Shown one piece after another: positions 1 to 9,456 of a DNA stretch of 64,000 nucleotides (within the stretch, counting starts at the first letter, position 1; the number at the start of each line of letters is the position of its first letter). Below the pieces are notes generated by a model. It was given only the letters and a program-made list of their open reading frames with translations, did not search any database and was not told the origin of the DNA. The DNA lies in assembly GCA_029207755.1 (NCBI GenBank), contig JARCOQ010000016.1, positions 6,186,501 to 6,250,500 of the forward strand, in the 5' to 3' direction. The position numbers and the translations under genes were made by a program. Source of the DNA: Chamaea fasciata (lineage: Eukaryota > Chordata > Aves > Passeriformes > Sylviidae).

Positions 1-1010
1 AGTGAGAAAAAACCAGGAGCAAATGCACATCTCTAGATACCCATGATATCTAAAGGGAACCTGTGTTGGTGAACAAAGGAGAGAGGCAGGAATGGATGCA
101 GAACCAGGGAGTTAACAGGCACTGGCTGGGCATGTTCAGCTCATGCAAGCATTACCCCAACCAATTTATGTGTAACTACCTTAGCTGAAATGCCACTTAA
201 TTTAAAACATCCAGGAAACAAAATAATGTCTTCAGGGTCAGGTGAGGCCAGCTTGTTAAGGGCAGGACAATTTTATTTTCTGCTGCCTTGCCACCCATAC
301 TAATGGTCCCACCACAAGAGCACTGTCAAGGTGAAAGGAGTAGTCCACAATTCTGGACTCAAAACAGCCCGTGATGTGCAACCAGACCATTGGCAGCTCC
401 CCTCTCATGGCTGGTACAATCAAACAGCCCAGCTCCCAGTCCCAAATGCCCACCCACCTGCAGGGGCTTCTCGTGAGTTGGAAATGAGGACAGAAACCTT
501 AGAGAGGCAGTTCAAAAGATGAGCCTGTGGTTCCTCTGCTCTTCAGCCAAGTGGTGGGCACCAGAGGAAGGGACATCCCTCAACAGCAAAATGACACTCT
601 GAATAAAGAGATTTACAAACCACATTGGATGACAATGGCTTAGGAGCCCCTCTGCCCTGGGTTCCTGTGGTGCTGCTGACACACACTGAAACAACTGAGG
701 AGGCTGAGGGCAACCAAACTCAATCCACTGGTGTCAAGGGACACCTGGGATCTCGGAGCAACATGAGCCATCAATGTCTATGTGGCCACCTTCTAATATT
801 CTCCCTCCCTGATCACAAATGGCCATTTCCATAAAGGCTGAGGGATCAGAGAGATGAAGGTGCCGAATGAAAAACTCCACAGCACCATCAGGAGACAGGT
901 TCTGGAGTGCCACAGGACTGTACCTGGTGAGCAAGCAAAGCCCTGAGGCAATGCCCAACCCCATTAAAATAAAGACATACTTCTCCACATGCTGTGCTGC
1001 CTTGTACTCA
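1..1010. other. Unique non-coding DNA, no gene seen
   Basis: Mixed-composition sequence without a recognisable repeat. Open frames of 60-84 codons occur on both strands, overlap one another and match no family I know. No CpG-rich promoter or RNA gene is visible. Confidence 0.6.
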
Positions 1011-1011
1011 T

Positions 1012-1158
1012 GCTGTTCCTCAGTTTTTCGGTTTGTAAAAGAGAGGAATATTTGCTGTACCTCACAACAGTCCTGGAAGGCTTAATTCATGTTTGTGAAG
1101 TGCTTTCAAATCTTAAATTGGAAGGCATGAGAAAGCACAAGTTGTTATTATAATTGCA
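1012..1158 (+). mobile_element. MIR-like ancient SINE fragment, 3' half
   Basis: The order of motifs follows the 3' half of a MIR SINE. There is a 'TTCCTCAGTTT' block, then a 'TGTAAAAGAGAGGAATA' block, then a 'TACCTCACAACAGTCCTGGAAGG' equivalent, then 'GTGAAGTGCTTTCAAA', and finally an AT-rich tail of GTTATTATAATTG type. These correspond to the familiar 'cctcagtttcctcatctgtaaaatgg' through 'gtaaagtgcttagaac' parts of MIR. It is strongly diverged, as expected for an element that stopped moving before the bird-mammal split. Matched from memory of the consensus, not by alignment. Confidence 0.65.
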
Positions 1159-1194
1159 TTATTAAGTGCTGTTAAAAAAAAATCAGCTTATGTT

Positions 1195-1400
1195 TCGTAG
1201 AATTCAGGTCCTTCTTCAGACTAGCTTTATGTCCCTTGACACATGTATTTGACAATAACCCAAATAGCCTTGATCTTTTATTCCCAGCAGGGTTTTCTTT
1301 ATACCTTAATGAGGTCTCTTTTTAATCTTTTTTCCAAAGGATAAACACCTCATCTCAGTATAACCAAACTCTCTGAGCTGCTGTGTGTGAGCCTGGTTTC
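1195..1400 (-). mobile_element. Possible degraded ancient CR1/L3 fragment
   Basis: The plus strand reads like the reverse complement of an amniote CR1 3' region: a 'TTTATACCTTAATGAGGTCTC' stretch, then 'TTTTTAATCTTTTTTCCAAAGGATAAAC', then 'AGTATAACC' before a CTCTCTGAG block. These resemble the block where tools annotate 'atcaagtcacctcttaatcttctctttgataaac'. The similarity is weak and could be chance in a T-rich sequence. Confidence 0.35.
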
Positions 1401-1928
1401 CCTCTGCCAGACCAGATCTGCTTCTGTAACACCAGTCCACAGAAGGGTCCAGACTGGTCAGGACGGAGTATGGGACATACCCCCCACAAGATGCCACGAT
1501 ACACTTGCAGATTTGCAGAAGGTATCTCTAATTTTCTGCCACATAAGACATTCCTGCAATACTCAACTGCTCCTGAGAGCCATGCCAGGTTTAGTCCCAA
1601 ATACAGCAGTATTTTTAGCCCTCTTGTCCATAGCGCCTCATATTCAACCTTATTTCTGTTGCTTAGCAGAAGAGGCTTCTGGGATATATTCGTGACAATA
1701 TTTCTGTCTTGAGACTCCAATATTTCACTTCCCTTACCCTTACCATTACCAAATCACTCAGAGATCTACAGCCTTGTTGATATTGACTTTCTTCTCTCCT
1801 CAATCCTTCTCTCAGGTTTCCTTTTTTTCCTCTCCTATCATCTGCAAATTGCATCATTTTTATCTTTCGCTATGCTGGAAATCTTATCATGAAAGAGAGA
1901 CTTTTCTTTTTTCTTTTTTTAATTAGTA
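1401..1928. other. Pyrimidine-biased unique DNA
   Basis: C/T-rich on the plus strand, especially 1640-1860, with overlapping open frames of about 100-120 codons on both strands. These frames follow from the composition bias (few A-rich stop codons) and have no domain. No gene or identifiable repeat seen. Confidence 0.5.
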
Positions 1929-1946
1929 CTTGGTAATATTACCAAG
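1929..1946. repeat. Perfect 18-base palindrome
   Basis: CTTGGTAATATTACCAAG equals its own reverse complement. It lies in AT-rich sequence with a T-run upstream. The centre contains TAATATTAC, but this sits in the stem and not in a loop. About a quarter of one such perfect 18-mer palindrome would be expected by chance in 64 kb of random sequence, so it is mildly unusual. Confidence 0.9.
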
Positions 1947-2560
1947 CTGTGAGTTTATGGCTTTGTAGATCTTATATTTTTGACACTAATTACTCACAAA
2001 GGCTTTTAAAGCAGCATTTCAACATAGCAACTGGCAGGACTGTAATTAAGTAAGAAGCAGCAAAATTTTTTTTACATTTCAGAGAAAGTCTCTAGCATTC
2101 CTGCCCTGTATCACAGCTCAGCCCCTGGTATTGCTCCAATGAATGAGACCAGATGTTGAAAACGTATTACTCCCAATGCACACACAGCTCTCCCCACCCT
2201 CACCCAAGCCCTTGGCTGATGTATTAATAGTGCTGTCAGCACAGAGCATCCACAGGGATCCACCACTTGCCTATTGCCAATCTGAAGCGCCTGGCTAATT
2301 TTAGATTTGTGGTTTCTGCTACTTGTGGGAGAGTGTTTTCCCTCTGTTCAAACCTCAAAGACTCATGTTGTACCGACCACATGACTGCTCTTGATTTATT
2401 TCCTCCCCACCCTATCCTCACCAGGACCCAGAAGGAACATGGAGGGATATACTGGTTTCCATGCTGATGCTGGATGTGCTCCCTGGAAGGTGCCAGGGCA
2501 GCAAGTGCTCTCATGATATGTTTGTAAACTAGCTGTTACGGAGATGATCAATTAAAGGCG
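1947..2560. other. Unique non-coding DNA, no gene seen
   Basis: No repeat family, RNA gene or supported coding frame. The overlapping opposite-strand frames of 66 and 92 codons near 2236-2514 have no family features. Confidence 0.55.
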
Positions 2561-2745
2561 TCTCAGAGGGGAGAGTTTCATTCCACTGGCCTAATTCATT
2601 TTCAAATTACTCCAGGATGCTGCCTTTTACTATTACATTATTTGTTCTGAAACTCCAAATTAAGATTTTATAGTGCTATTAATTTTTATGCAGAAATTAC
2701 CATTAAAATCAATGTTTTCTGCTTAAAAGTTGACAATTGGAGATG
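2561..2745. promoter_or_regulatory. AT-rich enhancer-like block (candidate conserved element)
   Basis: A sharp AT-rich island with repeated homeodomain core motifs (TAATTC, AATTAC, ATTAATTTTTAT, AATTACCATTAAAA) set between GC-richer flanks. This texture is common in distal enhancers of developmental genes. Composition is what is seen; function is inference. Confidence 0.25.
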
Positions 2746-3513
2746 ACTGATTGCCCAGCCTGTTTCCTACTGCTTTACTGGCCTTGGAAGTGGATGGGTC
2801 CATCTCTGTGTGCTGCTAACTCTGAGCAATGTTTTCACTGCCCCCTACCAACCCCTGAGCACATCCGAGGGAGTTGTGACATCCTCATCAACACATGTGT
2901 CTCCAACACCACAGGTTGTTTCCAACACCTCCTGGAGGATGCAGATCCTCCTTCTGCTAACGAGCCAAGGGCAGTGATGGAGCCAGGTCTCCAATGCAGG
3001 TTGGAGCTCTGCCCTCCCTTCTGCTCTGGCAGGGAGAGCTCAGAGCAAAGAGCATCCCTGGCCATGCCAGCTCCTCTTGCTGCACCAGAACAGCCACCCA
3101 AGCAAGGTCTGCACCTGGGGTACCCCCCTGGCCAGGCTGCTGAGGTCACTGCCCCCCTGCTCTGTGCAGTCCCTGAGCTGCCTGTCCCCATCTGTGGCCT
3201 CCTGTCCTGTGAACAGCCTGAACACTGAATTGTTGGGTGCTTTGTACAAGCCCCCTGACTTAGGGCAGGCACCCCCATGCCCAGCAGGGACACCAGTCCA
3301 GTCAGAGCGGTGCTGGCAGTGACAAGGACTATTCAGGGGAAAGTGTTTTTACATTTTACACTACATCAGGAGCACTTGACACTGATGCTGGCAGGGTGAA
3401 CAGCAGTACCACTCCAGGAATCACTCCCAGGAATTTTGTTTTCTAATTCTGAGGGAGCCTTCAGGGAGCTGGGCAGCAGGTAAGGGGCAGAGGAGAACAT
3501 ACAATGACAAAAA
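2746..3513. other. GC-richer unique DNA with a chance open frame
   Basis: Higher GC than its flanks. Open frames of 163 codons (plus, 2737-3228) and 152 codons (minus, 2835-3293) overlap each other, are Pro/Cys/Ser-rich and show no domain, signal peptide or exon structure. I read both as products of composition. Confidence 0.55.
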
Positions 3514-3871
3514 CATAGAATGGTTTATGTTGGAAGAGACCTTAAAGATCACTCAGTTCCAACGCCCTGCCATGGGCAGGGACACCTTCCACTGTCCCAG
3601 GTTGCTCCAAGCCCCATCCAGCCTGGCCTTGGACTTTCACCCATGGGGCAGCCACAGATTCCCTGGGCACCCTGTGCCAGGGCCTCATCACCCTCACTGG
3701 GAAGAATTTCTTCCCTATATCCCATCTAGTTCTGCCCTCTGTCAGTTTGAAGCCATTCCCCCTTGCCCTATCATCCTATGCCCTTTTAAGTCCCTCTCCT
3801 GTGCTCCTGAAATTCCCTGTTAGGTACTGGAAGCCTGCTATAATGTCTCCCTAGAGCCTTCTCTTCTCCAG
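3514..3871 (-). mobile_element. CR1 LINE, 5'-truncated 3' fragment
   Basis: CR1 is the dominant non-LTR retrotransposon of birds. The plus strand shows the reverse complement of its 3' end in the expected order: CATAGAATGG (the terminal octamer complement), GGTTTATGTTGGAAGAGACC, CTTAAAGATCACTCAGTTCC, GCCATGGGCAGGGACACC, the 'gctccaagccccatccagcctggccttgg' region, 'ggcaccctgtgccagggcctcatcaccctcac', 'agaatttcttccctatatc', and finally 'ggtactggaagcctgctataatgtctcc'. About 360 bp remain, and the ORF2 region is lost apart from its very end. Divergence is moderate, so it is not a recent insertion. Open frames over it (69 and 98 codons) are not genes. Confidence 0.95.
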
Positions 3872-3974
3872 ACATTTTATTTATTTCAAGACATCTTTTC
3901 AAATAAACAAAAAATATTTGCCCATCCTGTGGGAGCCAGAGGGAAACAAAAGAATAAAACAGAAGGGAAAAAAG

Positions 3975-4170
3975 TTTGATCCTCTAAATACGAGGCATAT
4001 TAAGCAAAACTGAATGTGATATGTAGTGAGTATCTGTGACAAGAGCAAACCGATCCTGCTGTTGGAATATTCATGCAAATAGGAGCAATTTCACTATGAT
4101 TAAAAAGGCAATTAAGTGAAAAAAACGCCAGCAATTTCAGAAGCAGCCTGTGTGTCAGTGAGGCCTCCAC
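3975..4170. promoter_or_regulatory. Enhancer-like block with octamer motif
   Basis: AT-rich sequence with a perfect POU octamer ATGCAAAT at 4073-4080, preceded by GAATATTC. Downstream lie ATGATTAAAAAGGCAATTAAG homeodomain-type cores. POU plus homeodomain sites in an AT-rich island fit a developmental enhancer. This is inference from motifs only. Confidence 0.3.
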
Positions 4171-7100
4171 GCAGTGCTGAACTGACATTTTGCTCACTTT
4201 CATATTCCATCAACGAGATACTCACTACTACAGCTTGAGAGTACTGATTACCCCAACTGGAGGCAGATGCTCTTAGAAAGACTCCAGCAAAGTCTCCACG
4301 AGGCCCTTCACAGGCCCTGCACAGAGAGGGGGCTGTGCCAGCATCCTGCCTGTCCCACCCCCGTGCGCTCCAGCGCTCGGATGAAAGGCTCTGGCACAAA
4401 GAGCATCCACGGAAAGAAAATGGGCCCAATCTGAACATTTGCAGCCTGTAACACAAAAGCGTGTTCAGGGAATGGAGCACAGGCAGAACTGGAGCTGCTG
4501 CCTTCTCCACTGTCTGCTGGTGGGATTGAGAGCATTTTCACCACTGCAGTCAGATCCAGAAGAGGGGGATGCTGATGAAAAATCTTCAATTACCCATAGG
4601 ATAATTGATAGGACGCAAAGAAGGAGTGCAATAGCTAATAATCCCTCACAAAGCAGAGGGACTTAGAAGTAGCATCTGCTGTTGACACCTGAATGCCCAA
4701 ACAACTTGCCCCCCCCCCAGAAGAAAGCTGAGACCAATGCACTGGGCAAAACCACAGAACCGCCCATATTCAGAGCTCTTCAAATCCCAAACCACCAAAG
4801 ATCTCCATGTGACGACCACGTGCCCCAAGCAGCTGGTGAACTAAGTGTTCAGTGGGCTGGCTGTCACCTTCCAGAACCAGGCAATCCATCCCCACGAGCA
4901 CAGCCTGCACACACCTAGAGGCATCAGCAAATTCTTCCGCAGTAGCTGCTGCTCCATCAGCGCTCCAGCACCCGCACAGGCAGAGCCACTGCAATATGCA
5001 TGAGGTGGCTTCAGACTGATCCCCGTGCAAGCTGAGTGTCCTCTGCTTGTCTTTGATGATTAACTGAGCACCAGGCTCACCCTCTGCTCAGGACTTTCTG
5101 TGGGTGAGGTATTTTGCAGCAAGTCAGAAACTCAAATATATTTCCTGTCCAGCAGATACTGTCTACTCTTGAGAGCAAATTTTATTGGATTTGTAATCCC
5201 CTTTTCAGTTTTTTCTCTCCCCTTTTAATATTGTCTTTTAAGCCCTTTACCAGGAATTCACTTTCAGAAGGCCAGCAAGGAGCAGTGGACAGAACCTTTG
5301 GGTTTAAAAAGGAATATGCACAGAATGTTAATGCAAGAGAAATATGCAGCACTCTGACCCCTTTCAATTAAGGTGTCATCTCCATCACCTTTAGCTGTCC
5401 TCAAAACTTGGATGTGCCCTGAAGCAAACAAAGAAAAGACCCAAGAAATCAGTGCTGTGAGCTGAACTTGAGACATTTAACCATTCATCTCCTCAAATGA
5501 CACGTGCTGTGACTGCCTTTACTTACACAACCTCTCTAGACCAAAGCCAGTGCCAAATGTTGATCAAGGGCAAGCAAAAAATGAAACTGGAACTGTTAAA
5601 CAGAAGACAAAAGGTGCTTAGGCAGGGATCTCACCACAGAAAACTGCAGCCACTGGTAGCTGGAGAAGCACTGGCACTTCCAGGTGAAATGTGGCACTGA
5701 ATGAGGATGGGCTACAATTGTCTGGATATACATGAAAGGCAAATCTCAACCATCCAAGGAAATTTGGTATATGCCCACATCTCTCCTCCTCAGACCATGA
5801 ATCCAAGCTGCAGAGAAGATGGGTAGGGAAAAAAAATGTTCCTTTTAATCCACCAAAGAGTAGGCTGAGAGGTCACGTAGACACAGGAGGGTAAGAGCAA
5901 AGCCCTCACTTTTCTCCAAAGGAGATGAGGCCCCTGCAGAGAGGAGGATTGCAGATGCCTTCGACAGGTTCTCCAGCCACATGAGACTTCATGAAAACCA
6001 GGAGAGGCAGGAAGGAGCAGCACATGCCCAAGGCAAAAGGCAAAGGAGCAGATTTGGTGTGGAGCTTTTGGGAAGCATCCCTGTGGTCCCCTACTACACC
6101 ATGTCCTCTTTGCTTTCAGCTGAACAAGACAAGACTTGAGGTTCACTAGAAGCAAATAAAGAGTCATTTTTAGACCACTCTAGCAGGTGAAAATACAGGA
6201 TTACAAGTCCTTTGTACCTCCAGAGTTTGGATGAACCAGACTTCCCTCCTGTAATCAAGGGTTTTGTGGACCTCTGGGGCTCCTGGTGAAACATGTCTCC
6301 AGCCCTGCAGCTCATTTCAGTGCTGCAAAGCCCTCTACAAATTGAGAGGTACCTGAGGTTCACCAGGGTGCCTCAGCCCTGCCTTAATTAACAGCAACGA
6401 CAAAGGGAACAGCATTTCCCTGGCTTGTCAGTCTCTGGAGAAAAGTAACTGAATGAAGTGATGTGTGAAAATCAGTTTGTCAAAAAAAGGAAATGGAAGA
6501 AACTCTTTTCTCTTAATTAGCACCACTGGAGATTGGGCTGGTGAGGTCTTTGTGGCTGCGCTGCTGATTGTGGCTCTGTGGCCTGAAGCTTGCCCTGGGT
6601 ACAGCAAAATAGCCCAGCATGGACAACACGAACTCCATTCATTCACACACATTCTCTTTCCAGCTCTCCTTTGATGACCATTCCAGCATGATCTCCTCTA
6701 CAGGTCAACACAAGCTCCTTATGTTTATTTTTCATGCTGTCTTTCTAATTCCTCATTTTGGCACCATCTCCCTGTACAGAGCAGCGAGCAGGATGCTATA
6801 GCCTCCCTGCATCATTTTGCTTTATGTCTGCAAACATCTGCACATGCAATTAGAGGGCCAACTCCTTTTATGTCCCTAAATGAGTAGTCTTAATCACCGC
6901 CATAAGAAATTAAACCCTGGCTGGGCAGCATAACTCAGCAATGCAATCCTGAGCTGGGCTGGCACTACCTGCCTGCAGGATCAGCCCTCGGGAGAAATCT
7001 CCCACCCAGGAGCAAGCTCTTCAGGCTTTTCTTCTCCGTGGAGGCATTTTCACAAGTCCAATTACAGGGAGGCAGTTGAGATGCTTCCCTGCTGTGCCCA

Positions 7101-7528
7101 ACGCTTTTCAGAGGCTTTCCAGGGTGCTGAGAGACCGAGCTCCAGGCGCTGGTGCTGCCTCACAGAGGTGTTGGTTGGAAGCAAATGGCTGCAAGCTGGG
7201 GTTTGGCTGCCACACTGCAGCTTCCTCTGACATGGCTGAATGAGTTATAAAGGGAATTGTGTGATGATATCATAAAAGGTGGTACACGCGATGGATGCCT
7301 GCATTCCTCCAGAAACACATCTCTTTTCCCCCCTCTCTTCACCTTTGGCCTCTCCACCAGCCTTTAATGTGTTGCCCCCTTTTTTCTCCACCTTTCTCTG
7401 TCATTTTTCCATCACCACAAAGTGCAGACACTCACAACAAGCCCACTTCCATGAAACCATCCATGTTCCACAGATCCCACCAAAAGAAACAGCCCCCAGA
7501 AGCTTGCTGGCACCTCCCTCAGCTGAAG
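4171..7528. other. Unique non-coding DNA, no gene seen
   Basis: About 3.4 kb with no interspersed repeat that I recognise. It contains a C10 homopolymer at 4709-4718. Open frames reach 132 codons (minus, 4112-4510) and 125 codons (minus, 5790-6167). Neither has a domain or signal peptide, and both overlap frames on the other strand. No RNA gene seen. Confidence 0.6.
4709..4718. repeat. C10 homopolymer
   Basis: Ten consecutive C on the plus strand. Such runs are prone to slippage and to sequencing length errors. Confidence 0.95.
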
Positions 7529-7675
7529 AATCATAGAATATCCTGAATTGATACGGACCCACAGGGATCACTGAGTCAGCTCCTGGCCCTGCACAGAACA
7601 ACGCCAAGAATTCCACTTGAGAGCAATGTCCAAACTCTTCTTGAACTCTGGGGCAGTGACCACTGCCCTGTAGGG
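7529..7675 (-). mobile_element. CR1 LINE 3' fragment (different subfamily from 3.5 kb)
   Basis: The plus strand starts AATCATAGAATATCCTGAATTG, then carries 'acccacagggatcactgagtcagctcctggccctgcacag', 'gagcaatgtccaaactcttcttgaactctgg' and 'gtgaccactgccctg'. This is the reverse complement of a CR1 subfamily whose 3' end reads 'TTGGAAGGGACCCACAAGGATCATCGAG' style. About 147 bp of the 3' end remain, truncated at the 5' side. Confidence 0.9.
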
Positions 7676-8149
7676 GATAGCTGGTCCCACATCCAACCCA
7701 GCTCTGGTGCGGCACCATCATGGGCTTTCCACCACCTCTTCTTCCCACCTGTGCCTGCTTCTGCCTTTCTTCCACCCTTCCTAAAGTTACCTCTTGCTTC
7801 CATGTCCACTTCCCAAGCAAGATTCCTCCCTGAGCAACCTTCAAAGCCCATAAGGCCAGAAAAAATTATGGCAATATAGTGCATCTAGACCAACAGTAGG
7901 AAGCATTTTGTCCCCTGGAAAGGAGCACAGTTGGTTTGATTTGTGTATGTGCAAAATATTAACTCAATTTTCCACTTCATCGGCCCCGGTGCCTGCATGA
8001 AGCCTCTGCCTGTTCTCAGCACTTGGGTCTCGAGGAGTATTTTGTTCACCTTGCCATTAGATTTTATGGCATGCATTCCAGTGACCATTTTGGATTCCAA
8101 AGGAGTGCTCAAAATACACACAGTCCTGATTTTTCTCCTTTAGATTTAT
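7676..8149. other. Unique non-coding DNA, no gene seen
   Basis: No supported gene or repeat. A 147-codon minus-strand frame (7401-7844) runs into the neighbouring CR1 fragment and is treated as chance. Confidence 0.55.
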
Positions 8150-8483
8150 GGTCTGTTCTTCCGCTATGTAGCTTTAAGTCATTTTATTTCAAGCAGGAAT
8201 ATTTTAAAAGAGTAATCTGTATGTGCATGTCAGGGAAAAGAATTAATTACTGTTCTAATTAAAAGGGCACTGTTGAAAATAATCCCTCTCTTTTCCTGCT
8301 GATTTTGCCCTTTTTCTGTAAGCTTTACGTTTTTGCATGTATATGTTTCTCAAGTAGTTTAAAATTAACTGGGCTTATTTTATTTATGCAACAGTATCAA
8401 CCAGGAGTTGTGCATCAGCAAAATGCACATTAAGCTGATGGCAAAGGCAAACATCAATGATTTTGTGTAGGTCCTAGCTAAGT
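8150..8483. promoter_or_regulatory. AT-rich enhancer-like block
   Basis: AT-rich with clustered homeodomain-type cores (GAATTAATTAC, CTAATTAAAAG, AAAATTAAC, CATTAAG) and no interspersed repeat. It ends at a trinucleotide microsatellite. Candidate conserved non-coding element on texture only. Confidence 0.28.
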
Positions 8484-8531
8484 AGTTGTTGTTATTATTA
8501 TTATTGCTGTTGTTGTTGTTGTTACTATTAC
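8484..8531. repeat. (TTG/TTA)n trinucleotide microsatellite
   Basis: GTTGTT, then TATTATTATTATTG, then CTGTTGTTGTTGTTGTT: two blended trinucleotide tracts, about 48 bp. Translated on the minus strand it gives a poly-Asn run inside an otherwise meaningless frame. Confidence 0.9.
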
Positions 8532-9310
8532 ATAAAATCCTGGATCCTTTAAAGAAGCCTAAAAGGCATTCCCTCTTCCCGAGGCTGCACTTCAGGTTTA
8601 AGACTCTGAAATGTGTCAATTAAATTTTGTGACTGCAATGTGCTTTAAGAGGCACGTCCCTGGAGAACCTCCTCCTCCCCGAGCGGCACAGCCCGGCCAT
8701 CAGGGCTGGTAGGATGGACCCAACCATGGCTCAGTTCCCAGCCTGGGGACACCACAGGCCTGGGGTCCCCCTGCACTGCCTGTTCTCCTCCCCATGTGGC
8801 TGGAAAGCTGGCTGTCATCCTTGTCCCCATGTCACGGGGTCCCCAGGCTGGGCTGCTCGGCCATATGGGAATGTTGGCTCCGTGGAGCGCTGCTTCCACT
8901 GGGGATGGGGACAGCTGGATGGAGCCACCTGGCTCTGTGAGCTGCCAAGCTCGAGCACAGCTATCAGAGATAATGTCAGCACAGCCTACATGCATCTCCT
9001 CCTGTTTTGCCTTAAGGGAGAAAAGGTTTCTTTAAGCACAGCTTTATGGTAGTGATAGACAGGGAGAGATGGGAACGGCACAAACCAGCACACTAGTCCC
9101 AGACATAGTCCCAGACATTTCCTCCATAAATGAAGGAGGGAAAAACCAGATTAATCCCTGGGAAGGTGTCATTACACAGAAGTATCTGGCCATCAGAATG
9201 CAAATTAAGTCAGTCATTTGAACCTAAAAAGACTTGGGAACACAAACTGGGGAACAAGCAGGAGTTCATGGTGGGATGTGTGGAGTGATCCACAGAGACC
9301 TGGGATTATG
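8532..9310. other. Unique DNA with a GC-rich patch
   Basis: 8640-8960 is GC-rich but CpG-poor, so not a CpG island. Overlapping frames (112 codons plus, 116 codons minus) mirror each other and have no domain. A 12-base perfect tandem duplication lies at 9095-9118. Confidence 0.55.
9095..9118. repeat. Tandem duplication, 12 bp x 2
   Basis: AGTCCCAGACAT occurs twice head to tail without mismatch, the signature of a recent slippage duplication. Confidence 0.95.
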
Positions 9311-9456
9311 TCACAGAATGGGTAAGGTTGGAAAGGACCACAGTGGGTCACCTGGTCCAACCTCCCTGCTCAAGCAAGTTCCCTAGAGCACCAGCCTCTG
9401 CATTGTGTATCCAGACAGCTTTCAAATGTCTCCAGAGAAGGAGACTCCACAATGCG
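9311..9456 (-). mobile_element. CR1 LINE 3' fragment
   Basis: The plus strand begins TCACAGAATGGGTAAGGTTGG, then 'ggtcacctggtccaacctccctgctcaagcaag', 'ccagacagctttcaaatgtctccag' and 'ggagactccacaa'. This is the reverse complement of a CR1 subfamily whose 3' end has 'GGTCATCTGGTCCAACC' and 'GGAGACTCCACAACC'. About 146 bp remain. Confidence 0.9.

Noticed and set aside
1929..1946. Rolling-circle origin of a circovirus-like element
   Set aside because: The TAATATTAC word is part of the stem and not a loop, and no Rep-like frame lies nearby.
2737..3228. 163-codon Pro/Cys-rich frame on the plus strand
   Set aside because: Overlaps a 152-codon frame on the other strand in a GC-rich patch; no family features.
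8380..8619. Poly-asparagine peptide on the minus strand
   Set aside because: Translation of the TTG/TTA trinucleotide microsatellite.
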